A stretch of DNA of 64,000 nucleotides from Elephas maximus indicus (Eukaryota; Chordata; Mammalia; Proboscidea; Elephantidae): contig NC_064843.1 of NCBI RefSeq assembly GCF_024166365.1, positions 57,932,532-57,996,531 on the forward strand. Direction: 5' to 3'. Under the pieces are notes generated by a model. That model was given only the letters and a program-made list of their open reading frames with translations, was not told the DNA's origin and did not search any database. Both the position numbers and the translations under genes were made by a program. Each line of letters opens with the position of its first letter. The stretch's first letter is position 1. Below, one piece after another: positions 36,804 to 47,695 of the stretch.

Positions 36804-38439
36804 GTTATCACTAATTATGTCTTTACATTTCATGTGCCCTATAACAAAATTTTACCCGTTTTTTGTACATTTGTCATTAAAAAGCATGAATGACAAAATG
36901 ATTAGAGTTAACAAGCATGAATACCTTATTACTTGCCCGCATGCTTGTCCATACAATTCCCTTTATTAAGAATCTTTCTTTGTGTGTGTGTGTTTGAATT
37001 ACTCTCTAATGTCTTCTCCCTTCCATCCACAGAACTCACATTCTGTAGAGCCAGTCTGGTGGGTATGAACTCTTTCAGCTTCTGTCTGGAAATATTTTAA
37101 TTTCACCCTCATTCTTGAAGGACAATTTCCCTGGGTACAGTATTCTTGGTTGACTGTTTTTTGTTGTTGTTTTTGTTTTTCTTTCAGCCCTTTAAATCTT
37201 TCATTCCATTGCCTTCTCATCGCTGACGTTTCTGTAGAAAAATCAGCACTTAATCTTATTGGAAATCCTTTGTACGTAGCTGTTTGCTTTTCTCTCACTG
37301 CTTTCAGGGTTCTCTCTTTATCTTTATTTTTTGAGAGCCTATGGTGTGTCTTGTTGTAGATTTCATTGAGTTTATCCAGCTTGGGGTTCTTTGTGTTTCT
37401 TGGATTTATAGATTTATGTCCTTTGTTAGATTAGGGAAATTTTCTGTCATTATTTCTTGAAATATTCTTTCTGTCCATTCCTCTCTCTCATCTCCTTCTG
37501 GAATTCCCATGATGCATATATTAGGTCTCTTGTTGTTGTCCCATAATTCCATTAAAATGTGCTCAGCCTTCTTGAGCCTGCGTTCTTGTTGATCTTCAGC
37601 CTCAGTAATTTTAACTATCTTATCTTCTAATTTGCTGATTCTTTCTTCTTCCTGATTAAATCTGTTGACGAGTCCTTCCATTTTGTTTCTTGTTTCATTA
37701 TTGTCCCTTTCAGTTGCAATATCTCTTTTTTAGATTTTCCTTTTATTTTGTATTGTTTTTCTTATTTCTTTGAGATTTTTATCTTGTCTGTGGTTTCCTT
37801 TAACTTTTTAATTATATTTATGTTGTTGTATTATATTCTTCCTTTTTTTTTTTTTTTTTTTTTTCCATTATTTGGCCATCCCTAGATGCACTTTCACATC
37901 CTTTGTCATGTTCATTTGGATGGGCTATCATTTTTCGTTCTTTGTGTGTCTTGTGGTTTTTTGTTGGGGCACTGGAATTTTTGAAGGTGTAACTTTATCA
38001 GTTCTCCCCAGTATTTTATATTTTTACCTGTGCTACTTTCTGCAAAAAAACTGTTAGAGCCTTCAGCCTTTGCTTACCATTTCCCCTCTCTGTCTGTGAT
38101 AGCTCCTTCTCCCTCCCTGGTCTTTAATTAGGATTTAGAAGTTCCAGATGTCGATTTTCAACTTTCAATGTCTCCCAAACACACAAGAGAATATGCTGTG
38201 ATCAATCTCTCTACCAACAAGCACCACCACTCGTGTGAGATACCATGCACTAATCAATCTGTCCACCAGGGGGCACAGTCCTCCCTCTGGTTATTACTCT
38301 CTTCCTGTCTCTCTTTCTGCAACCACATCTTCTGTCAGAAAACCCACTCACAAGAGCCCTCCTCTGGGCTGGGTGTTACCCTTGGGTTTTGCCTGAGGCT
38401 TCCTTCTCTGCTTTATGGGGGTTCCTCATAACCGAGCTG

Positions 38440-39800
38440 GCATTCAGGGGAAGCACAGGCAGGCTTTCCTTCATTTCAGGAGGAAGAAGGGCTGGCACTC
38501 CCCAGGAGTACCTCCCAGGGGTCTGTCTTGTTGCTTTCAGAGCCCCAGTGGCCCTGTGGTGGTTGGGGAAGCAATCTCCACTTAGGTGACCCTCCTCCTG
38601 GCTCCTTTGTAGGGAACCTTCTGCAGGAGTTCATATTAGTCCCACATCTGACAGTTACCAGGTTGGGGAGGGGTTGTCACACTCTGAACAAACCCCTAGG
38701 GAGGTCTGCCTTGTTGCTATCAGAGCCCACCCCCTAGTGTGTTGACTGCAGGTGTAGCCCCCACTCAAGATGCCTGCTTCCTGGTACACAGCAGCCTTAG
38801 TCAATAGTCTTCAGTGCTGACCAGAAAAGTGAACAGACAGACCTTAAGTTTTTCCCAGGAAGGTCTGTCCTGTTCTTTTCAGAGGCCTGAGCTGTGGGGT
38901 GAAGACGGAGGCAGGTAGAGTGCTGACAATGGGAGCAGGCTCCACAGCAGAGACCTCCCGCAGCAGTTCCCAACAGCCTGGCAATCAACAGTTACCAGGT
39001 GGGGAGGGAGTGTCACACACCAGTCAGATCCCCACAGAGGCCTGCTTTGTTGCTATCAGAGCCGCCTTGGTAAATTGTTAGCTGTGAGTGCAGCCTCCAC
39101 TCAACACACCTGCTTCCTAGCATGCAGCAGCCTCTGTCTGCACTTCTCAGCATCAACAGGAAGTGGGGCAGGCTAACCCAAATTAACCCCAAGGGAGTTT
39201 TTTCCTGCTAGTGTCAGAGACCTGAGCTGCGGGGTGTGCAGGGAGGCAGGTAGGGTGCCGACTATGGGAGAAGACTCCCCTGCAGGGGCTTTCTGTAGCA
39301 ATTCACAGCCTGCTTGTGTTTGACAGTGTCTGTGTGGGGAGAGGTTGTCACACTCCAAATGAACCCCCAGGGAGGTCTGCCTTGTTGCTATCAGAGCCCC
39401 CTCTGTAGTATATTGGCTGTGGTTTGGCCTCCACTCAAGATGCCTTCCTCCTAGCAAACAGCAGTCTTAGTCAGCAGTTCCCAGTGCCAACCAGAAGAGG
39501 GAGCAGATAGACCAGAACTTATTCCCCAGGAGGTTTGTCCTGTTGGTTTCAGAGGCCTGAGCCATGGTGTATGCAGGGAGGCAGGTGGAGTGTTGACTAC
39601 AACAGTAGACTCCACTGTAAGGGCCTTCTTTAGTAATTCACAGTAGGCTTGCAGCTGACAGTGCCTGCATGGGAGGGATGCTGGCACACTCCAAGCGAAC
39701 CCACAGAGAGGTCTGTCTTGTTGATTTTAGAGCAGAAGCTTGGAGTCCTATCTCTTTGTACAGGCAGGGGTTGTGGTGGTTAGGGAAGCTGGCTCTTTTG
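38440..39800 (-). repeat. Tandem 335-336 bp repeats (L1 5' region)
   Basis: The marker GAGGYCTGYYTTGTTG starts at 38701, 39037, 39372 and 39708: spacings 336, 335 and 336. A partial unit lies upstream near 38519. Units share 'cctgagctg/cc.tggggtg', 'ggaggcaggtagagtgytga' and similar blocks. The location, just 5' of L1 ORF1 on the minus strand, suggests promoter monomers. Confidence 0.88.
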
Positions 39801-40494
39801 CTAGGGCCACTTCCCAATTCATAGCAGCCGGCAGCCTGCGCATGGCTGAAGGAAAGGGCAGGGACAGTGGGAGAAGGAATTTTTTTACCATGTGCAACTC
39901 ATTGTTGATTCATTGATTCTTACCTGTCTGCAATTCCCCGCTGCTTTCCTCTGCTTTTTGATTCAGAGGCCCTCAAAGCCAAGCACAATTTCCTTGTTGT
40001 ATTTGTGGGGGAGGGTAAGAATCATGGTCTGTGTATGCTGCCATCTTCCCAGAATCCCATACATACATTGTTTTCTTTAACTTCACAAAAATTACCCCAC
40101 AATGACATTGAGGCTTAGAGTACTTAAATAGCTTGTCCAAATTCCCATGGTTGGTACTTGTGGAAGCAGAATTGTAATTCAAATAGGTTTGTCCCCACAG
40201 TCTGGAGACTTTGCATTACACCATGCAATCCTCAAATGTAGCTTGACTTACTATATCTCATATTCGAAGGAAGCCATCTCCAGAAAGGGGATCGGTTGTA
40301 TGGAAAGACAGCTGGGGTGATGTTTAGATGGAGCCTCCATGAAGTTCCAACACCGAGACCAAAGAGACCTCCAAAGTCTCCTGATCTTTCAAAACTGTCT
40401 TTTATAGGATTAATTAGCCTAACTTCAGCTTCTTTTTATGATAGTGATAACAACCATATAGCAATAGTTTCTTTTTATCAAGGTACTTGGCACC

Positions 40495-40880
40495 CTGTCT
40501 CAGTTTGGGTTCCCCCAAAAACAGACTCTGAGACAGGGACTTGAATGCTGATAGCTTTTTGAGAGATGATCCTAGGAAACGCCAGTGAGAAGTAGAGATG
40601 TAAAACAAGGAGGGGGGAAAAGGCCAAGAAGTGTGCGTTAATGAGCAAGTGTATCACAGTGGGCTCAGTTCCATCAGGCTCAGTTCCACTGGGCAAACTG
40701 GGATATTTATCCTGCACCTCCTGTCAATCATTGGTAGGTGGGTACCCTGCCCACTGAAAGCTTCCATGGTGCCCGAAAAAGCCCCAGGAGACAAGCTCAG
40801 GTGTCTGAGGTGGGAAACAGTCAGGGTTCACGGAACTGCAGCTGCAGGTGAACTCAGGTGAGATAGGAGATGTGTGGAGG
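40495..40880 (+). repeat. Unassigned interspersed repeat (family A)
   Basis: Starts 'ctgtctcagtttgggttccc', then 'agactctgagacagggactt'. Related sequence occurs at 49227-49530 (plus) and 53150-53300 (minus). Confidence 0.6.
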
Positions 40881-40904
40881 GGGTTCAGTAGCACCTGCTC
40901 CACT

Positions 40905-40985
40905 CCCCATTCTAAAAGGAGGTTCACAGAGTACAAGTAACTTGCTCAGGCTCACACAGCTAGTGTGGAAATTAAACCCAGGTGT
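40905..40985 (+). repeat. MIR fragment just before PCSK2 exon 12
   Basis: 'ctcaggctcacacagctagt' and 'gaaattaaacccaggtgttt' are MIR core sequence, about 100 bp before the exon. Confidence 0.65.
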
Positions 40986-41082
40986 TTCTTACTAACCCCA
41001 AAGCACCTGCTCTTGATGCTACCCAAACCCATGCAGCTTGTGGTGCTCCTCCGTTAACAGATTTCCTTATCACTTTCCCCAG

Positions 41083-41569
41083 GAAAATACCATCCACTGG
41101 CAAACTGGTGCTGACGCTCACAACTGACGCTTGCGAGGGGAAGGAAAATTTTGTCCGCTACCTTGAGCACGTCCAAGCTGTCATCACGGTCAACGCCAGC
41201 AGGAGAGGGGACTTGAACATCAACATGACTTCCCCAATGGGCACCAAATCCATCTTGCTGAGCCGGCGCCCGAGAGATGATGACTCAAAAGTGGGCTTCG
41301 ACAAGTGGCCCTTTATGACCACGCACACTTGGGGGGAAGACGCCCGGGGAACCTGGACCCTTGAGCTGGGGTTTGTTGGCAGTGCGCCCCAGAGGGGGGT
41401 GCTGAAGGAGTGGACCTTGATGCTCCATGGTACCCAGAGTGCCCCTTACATTGACCAGGTTGTGAGAGATTACCAGTCCAAGCTAGCCATGTCCAAGAAG
41501 GAAGAGCTGGAGGAGGAGCTGGACGAAGCTGTGGAGAGAAGCCTCAAGAGCCTCCTGAGCAAGAACTAG
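41083..41569 (+). CDS. PCSK2: PCSK2 exon 12: P domain and C-terminus of prohormone convertase 2
   Basis: The last coding exon, 487 nt including the TAG at 41567-41569. Acceptor CTTTCCCCAG ends at 41082; the first G completes Glu477. It encodes KIPSTGKLVLTLTTDACEG and most of the P (Homo B) domain, a beta-sandwich needed for folding and for calcium and pH dependence. Two sequons map to the known sites Asn514 (NAS; NAT in human by memory) and Asn524 (NMT). The RGD at 518-520 region (S-R-R-G-D-L) is kept. After the domain, a Lys/Glu-rich amphipathic helix (KKEELEEELDEAVERSLKS) ends the protein; in PC2 this part is linked to granule membrane association and sorting. Few differences from human are apparent (K to R in APQRG, SLLSKN at the end). 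Open throughout. Confidence 0.98.
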
Positions 41570-43319
41570 CACTGCCCGTCTGCACTGACTCCCTCCGTCC
41601 CTGTCTGTGGTGCCCCTCCCTAGCTCCACACTCCTATTAGGCACCCAGCAATGACTGTCACCCCGGACAAGTGATTCTGTCTTCTCACCCAGACGCTTCA
41701 CTCACTGTCAATGATTCCTTTCATTGCAATGGAGAAAATCTTTTTTATTCTATGCCACAAATACATAGTGTTCCCACTCCACCCCCTCCATGTCCTATGT
41801 GTGACTCTAACTTCTTTATTTGTGTCATTCAAGTAGGTGGTATCTTGCAAACAAAACTAGGACAGATTTCCCCTCACTTTTTTCATATCCAAGAAGAGAA
41901 AAAGATAATTTAAAAAGCCACACACAGAGACTCCAAGAACGTTTTTCAGTAGTCTCAGTGGAGGACCTGTGATGTAAAAACAAAATGGACGCTTATGACA
42001 GAGGGCGAGCTCTGAGCGTCATAAGGGACCAGAGATGGTGCCAGTCCTTTGGGGAAAGGTGTTTTGAACTTAGCAAGACAGGTCAGTGACATCGATTAAG
42101 GTGCCATGATTCGAAAGATGCCATTGGTAGAGAGTCCTATTTATCAGATGGGGAAAGAGAAAGCACAGGCATGGGAAATGTTACCACCAGCCCCAAGGCC
42201 ATACGTAGCTCCCCCTGCTCAGCCAGACAGTGAATATGCGATGTAAGTGCTTGGCTGTCCTGCACCAGCTGCTGCTCTCACTGAAGGAAAAGTCTGCAAG
42301 AGCAGCCCACATTACCCCCAGTTTGTATAGAGTTCATCCCAGCCCCAATTTTCTGGGGCTCCTCACATTGCTGTCCAGAAGAAAAACAGGTGAGGCAGGT
42401 CTGGCAACATGTCTGTGAAAAGCAGCTTAGAAGTTTTTATATCAGGAACATTCCTTGCCCTACGTCACTTTGGCGCATCTTAATCTGATGTGAGAGGAGA
42501 GATATTTTTGACAGCTTTACAAATACATACTTGGGTTTTGATTTCCAAAAAATATAAATGGAGGATAGTAACTGACTCCCACATGTTAGGATTTCTTTGA
42601 TGTGTTGGGGAAATAGCTTCTGTTCTGGAAGAGGTATATGAAGGGGATAGGGGGCCTGTGTGAAGATATGGGCATCTCCACATGGACCTCCAACTTCTGC
42701 CAAGAAGGGTGAGGACCAGCTCGTCCACTGGTACCCTGAAGCCTAAAGGATGCAAGAGAAGTCCTCTGTTGGGAAAGCATACAGTTACCATCTTGCCAAC
42801 TACAAATCCTCCAGGGTGTTAACATGCAGCCCAAAGGCTATAGTTGCCAACCCCAAAAGATACCCCGCTATTTCATTACTAAATAGAAATGCTTTCTGAC
42901 CTGTTGTCACGGAGGATTGGCGTCCCCAGTCCCAGTGGCCACCAATTCTCAGCCATTTCCCGCTCCATCTCGCCCTTCCCCTGGGAGCATGTAGCTAAGC
43001 CTAGAGTTCCTTATTTAAAGTCAGTGCTGTACTAGGTTTCAGTTCCCCAAAGGGAGCAACTTTAAAAGTCTGGAAACCCCCAGTCTGGAAAATCCATTTT
43101 CTTTCTTTTCCCCCCTACGCTGACATGAGGTTACATCTTCTCTAATACCTGTGATCTATATAATGCTTTAACATGTAAGAATATTTATGATTTTTTAAAG
43201 AAATTTATTACTTGTTGTGAAGGTCTTTTTAAACCAGTTCAGATTTAAAGAAAAAAATTAATGGAAATCATCCAAAATTCATTTCACATTAGTGGTCTGA
43301 AAATAAACCAAAGGACACT

Positions 43320-43470
43320 ATGTGTGCATGTGTATAACTGCACACAGAAATATATACATACATATGTAGACTATATACATGTGTGTATACACGTGTGTGA
43401 ATATACATGTATATGCACACACTTGTATAAATGTATATACACACATATACCTAGAATGTGTGTATATTTA
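43320..43470. repeat. TA/CA-rich imperfect microsatellite in PCSK2 3' UTR
   Basis: Alternating purine-pyrimidine sequence of 'acatacatatg', 'tacatgtgtgta' and 'tatacacacata' type, with no strict period. Confidence 0.7.
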
Positions 43471-44019
43471 TTTATTGAAGACAAGACACCACACTCATCT
43501 CTAAAAGAATATTCGAAGAATATATCAAGATTATTCTGGCTGAAGAAAAAGGCCAGTGGAAATTCAGGTGAAAATGTTCATCTATTCCCATACCATCACC
43601 TCTGTAATTTTGCAGCTCTCTGTATAAACATTAAATGTCTTATATAGCAGCAAAAATATAAAATAGTTGTCCGTATTTTCACAGTTGTATAATTTATGAA
43701 ATTAGAGAGTAACTTATCAGCTTCTTAATTGAAATGGCAAGTTTTGATATGAATATACAGTATATAAAAGTATATATATAATGCTATATATAAATATTTG
43801 GTCTCTTTCATTTTTGGCATCAGTATTAACACTGAAAAATGTCTAGCTAGTGATGTTTTTATGAGATCCCTGATCCTAATGCAAGAGACAGTTATTTCTA
43901 GTCATTTATTTAAAAAAAAATGAAAAGAAGTGAATAATGATTAATCATGTTAACACTGTTACTCCTTGTGACAAAATTTTATAAGTATTGGAAAAGACAT
44001 GTAAATTAGGAGGCTCAAC

Positions 44020-44025
44020 AATAAA
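44020..44025 (+). terminator. PCSK2: Candidate PCSK2 polyadenylation signal AATAAA
   Basis: A canonical hexamer about 2.45 kb after the stop codon. Another at 44101-44106 is an equally possible choice, and one at 43302 would give a shorter form. Confidence 0.4.
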
Positions 44026-44311
44026 ACATTACCTTCCAGAAATGACGTGGGATGTGCCATCTATCACATAAAAATGTTTCCAACCACTCGAGCATGACAT
44101 AATAAAAAGTTGCAAAGAGAAATCTAGAAAACCAGCTCTAACAAATATGCATGAAAGGGTTATAATTAGCATATAAATCACATATGAGTTATGACCTAGA
44201 TCAGCATTTTTCAAACTCAGGTGTTATAAAATCAATTTAGGAGGGTCAAGAGCAGCATCTTTTTAAGACAACAACAGAACACATTTCATAGATACGTATC
44301 ATTTCCTGGGA

Positions 44312-44503
44312 GATCCTTGGTGACGCAAATGCACTTAGCTGCTAATAGAAAGGTTGGAGGTTGGAATCCACGCAGAGGCACCTTGGAAGACAGGCCTGGT
44401 AATCTGTTTCTGAAAAGTCAGCATTGAAAACCCTGTGGAGCATAGTTCTACTGAGACACACATGGGGTCACCATGAGTCAGAGTCAACTTGACAGCAACT
44501 AGT
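44312..44503 (+). mobile_element. AfroSINE (long type), diverged
   Basis: 'gagatccttggtgacgcaaa' head, 'gaggcaccttggaagacagg' middle, 'ggtcaccatgagtcagagtc' tail. Confidence 0.88.
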
Positions 44504-45276
44504 CCTTTACTGTTCCCTGAAATATTTGTTTGAAGAGGGTGTGTGTGTCTGAATGTGTATGTACTGACTCACAACGTAAAATACATTTCTTATTGTGGCT
44601 AATGGTCAAAAATATTTCATAACACTGCTCTAGAGTACATCAGTCAGTCTAGACTGTTATGCTGTGTAACGAACAGCCTCAAAATCTTACTGGTTTAACA
44701 CAACAGAGGTTTCTTTATCATTTACACAAATTCCACTGAGGGTTCAGGTGACTCTTCAGAACCATGGATCCATACAGTGACTCAAAGACCCACACTGCTT
44801 CAGCGTTATGGTTTTTCAGCATAATGCCCTCCAGATTCATCCATGTTGTGAGATGTTTCCTGGATTCATCATTATTCTTTATTGTTGGTAATATTCCATT
44901 GTGTGTATGTACCACAGTTAATCCATTGTTGGGCATTGAGGTTGCATCCATCTTTGTGCTACTGTGAATAGTGCTGCAATAAACATGTGGGTGCATGTCT
45001 ATTCACGTTACAGCTCTTATTTCTCTAGGATATATACCTAGGAGTGGCATTGCTGGATCATATGGTAATTCTATTTCTAGCTTTTGAAGGAAGCGCCATA
45101 CTGTTTTCCACAGTGGTTGTGCCATTTTACATTCCTACCAGCAGTATATAAGAGTGCCAATCTCCCCATTATCTTGACAGCATTTTTTGTTTTCTTTTTT
45201 GTGGTCATTGCCATTATTGCCAGGGTGAAATGGTATCTTATTGTAGTTTTGATTTGCATCTCTCTAATGGCTAATG

Positions 45277-45442
45277 GAAAACCTAGTGGCGTAGTGGTTA
45301 AGTGCTACAGCTGCTAACCAAAAGGTCAGCAGTTCGAATCCACCGGGTGCTCCTTGGAAACTCTATGGGGCAGTTCTCTGTCCTATAGGGTCGCTATGAG
45401 TCGGAATCGACTCGACTGCAACAGGTTTGGTTTTTTGGGTTT
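45277..45442 (+). mobile_element. AfroSINE (short type) with 12-bp target-site duplication
   Basis: TAATGGCTAATG is duplicated exactly at 45265-45276 and 45443-45454. The tRNA-like head, B box (ggtcagcagttcgaatcca) and 'tagggtcgctatgagtcgga' tail are all intact. One of the youngest-looking copies here. Confidence 0.95.
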
Positions 45443-47177
45443 TAATGGCTAATGATCGTGAGAGCATCTCTTCATGTGTTTGTTAGCCACCCAAATGTCT
45501 TCGGCAAAGTGTCTGATCACGTCCTTTGCCCATTTTTTAATTGGATTGTTTGTCTTTTTGTTCTTGAGGCCTGGAAATTTTCTATAAATCTTAGAGATTA
45601 GACCCTTGTTGGATATATCATAGCCAATTTTTTTTTTCCCCAGTCTGTACGTTCTCTTTACTCTTTTGGTGAAGTCTTTGATGAGTATATTCACGTTTTA
45701 GAAGATCCCAGTTATCTAGTTTATCTTCTTGTATTTGTGTATTTTTGGTTATATTTGGTATTCTATTTACGCTGTATGTTAGAACCCGTAGTGTTGTCCC
45801 TACTGTTCTTTCCATGATCTTCATTGTTTTGGGTTTTACATTTAGGTCTCTTTAATCCATTTTGAGTTAGTTTTTGTGTATGGTGTGAGAGATTGACCTT
45901 GTTTCATTTTTATGCAAATAGTTTTGGCAGCATCATTTGTTAAAAAGACTTTCTCTTCCCCATTTAATGGACTTCAACTCTTTGTCAAAGATCAGCTGCC
46001 CATAGGTGGATGGGTTTACTTCTGGGTTCTTAATTCTATTCCGTTGGCCTATGTGTCTGTGTGTCTATTGTTGTACCACTGCCAGGCTGTTTTGACTACT
46101 GTGGCTGTATAGTAGGTTCTGAGATCAGGGAGTGGAAGGCCTCCTACTTTGCTCTTCTTCAGTGATGCTTTGCTTATCCGGGGCCTCTTTCTTTTCCACA
46201 TAAAGTTGGTGATTAGTTTTTCCAACTCATTAAAGACCGTTGTTGGAATTTAGATCAGGATTGCATTATATTTGTAGATCGCTTTAGGTAGTATTGACAT
46301 TTTCACAATGTTAAGTCTTCCTATCTATGAACATGGTTATGTTTTTCCATTTATGTATCTTTTGATTTCTTACAGTAATGTTTTGTAGTTTTCTTTGTGT
46401 AAGTCTTTTCCGTCCCTAGTTTGATTCATTCCTATTTTATCTTTTTGAAGGCTACTGTAAATGGTGTTGTTTTCCTGGTTTCCTTTTTGGAGCTGTCTGT
46501 TAGTGTAGAGGAATCTAACTGATTTTACATGTTGATCTTATACCCTGCTGGTTTGCTGAATCTTCCTACTAGTTTCAGTAGCTCTCCTGTGGAGTCTCTG
46601 GGATTTTCTGTGTATATGACCATGTCATCTGCAAATAGGGATAATTCTTCCTCACAATTTGTATGCCTTTTATTTCACTTTCTTGCCTTATTGCTCTAGC
46701 TAGGACTTCCAGTACAATATTGGGTAAGAGTGGTGATAAAGGGCATCCTTTTCCGGTTCTCATTCTCAAAGGGAATGCTTTCAGTCTCTCTCTGTTGAGA
46801 ATGTTGGCTGTTGGTTTGTGTATGTGCTCCTAATTATGTTGAGGAATGTCCCTTCTACTCCTGTTTCATTGAGAGTTTTTTTAATCAGGAAATGGGTGTT
46901 GGACTTTATCAAATGCCTTTTCTGCATTGATTGAGATGATCACACGATTCTTGTCCTTTATTTATGTGGTGGATTACAATGATACATTTTCTAACACTGA
47001 ACCATCCCTGCATATGTGGTATGACACCTAGTCATTTTTTTTTTTTTGTATGCTGTTGAATTCTATTGGTTAGCATTTTTTTGAGAATTTTTGTGTCTAT
47101 AGTCATGAGGGATATTGATTTATAATTTTATTTTTTAGTGGTATCTTTGCCTGGCTTTAGTGTCAGGATTATGCTGG

Positions 47178-47695
47178 TGTCTTAGTCATCTAGTGCTGCT
47201 ATAACAGAAATACCACAAGTGGGTGGCTTTATCAAAGAGAGATTTATTCTTTCTCAGCTTAGGAGGCTAGAAGTCCAAATTCAGGGTGCTGGCTGTAAGG
47301 CAAGGCTTTCTCTCTCCATGTTGGTTCTGGGGGAAGGTCCTTATCAATCTACCCCTGGTCTAGAAGATTCTCAGCATAGTGACCCAGGACCAAAGAATGT
47401 GCTCACTCCCTGTTCTTCCTTCTTGGTGGCACAAGGTCCCCCTGTCTCTCTGTTCACTTCTCTCTTATATCTCAAAAGAGATTGACTCAAGATACAACCT
47501 AATCTTGTAGATTGAGCCCTTCCTCATTAACATAACAGCCTCTAATCCTGCCTCATTAACATCATACAGGTAGGATTTACAACACATAGGAAAATTGTAT
47601 CAGATGACAAAATGGTGGACAATCACACAATACTGGGAATCATGGCCTAGCCAAGTTGACACACATTTTTGGAGGACACAATTCGATATATGAAA
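47178..47695 (-). mobile_element. MaLR-like solitary LTR in L1
   Basis: Starts TGTCTTAGTCATCTAGTGCT, as at 20713. Flanked by GCTGG (47173-47177) and GCCGG (47696-47700), a 5-bp duplication with one change. It splits L1 ORF2. No coding part. Confidence 0.82.

Larger units (their letters stand above)
32290..40055 (-). mobile_element. L1 retrotransposon, near full length, with tandem-repeat 5' region
   Basis: Read on the minus strand from about 40055 (GGGAAGATGGCAGCATAC-like start) to a truncated 3' UTR near 32290. The 5' region holds 335-336 bp tandem units (38440-39800). ORF1 relics are 37681-37406 (coiled coil, then RPNICIMGIPEG of the RNA-binding domain) and 37298-36999 (TYKGFPIRLSADFSTET). 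ORF2 follows down to about 32860. A MaLR-like LTR (35739-36227) and two tiny SINE pieces (33154-33196, 36756-36803) are inserted. Both ORFs are broken, so it is not mobile now. Confidence 0.88.
20029..41082 (+). other. PCSK2: PCSK2 intron 11
   Basis: A 21-kb intron made of old L1 pieces (20285-21960), about eleven AfroSINEs, a degenerate minisatellite (23286-23570), RTE relics (31288-32285) and an almost full-length minus-strand L1 (32290-40055). Single-copy-looking stretches lie at 22330-23280, 23580-24090, 26000-28090 and 29640-30330. The part at 26560-27150 is GC-richer and open in several frames, but I find no coding support there. Confidence 0.85.
41570..44030 (+). other. PCSK2: PCSK2 3' UTR (probable extent)
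   Basis: No gene or young repeat interrupts the sequence until the SINE at 44312. It is AT-rich, with a TA/CA-rich patch at 43320-43470. AATAAA motifs occur at 43302-43307, 44020-44025 and 44101-44106. A 3' UTR of about 2.5 kb would fit my memory of the human mRNA. The end is inferred. Confidence 0.55.

Noticed and set aside
38701-39720. The 336-bp tandem array as a satellite or CRISPR-like structure
   Set aside because: Only about four units, contiguous and lacking spacers, sitting exactly 5' of L1 ORF1. L1 promoter monomers explain it.
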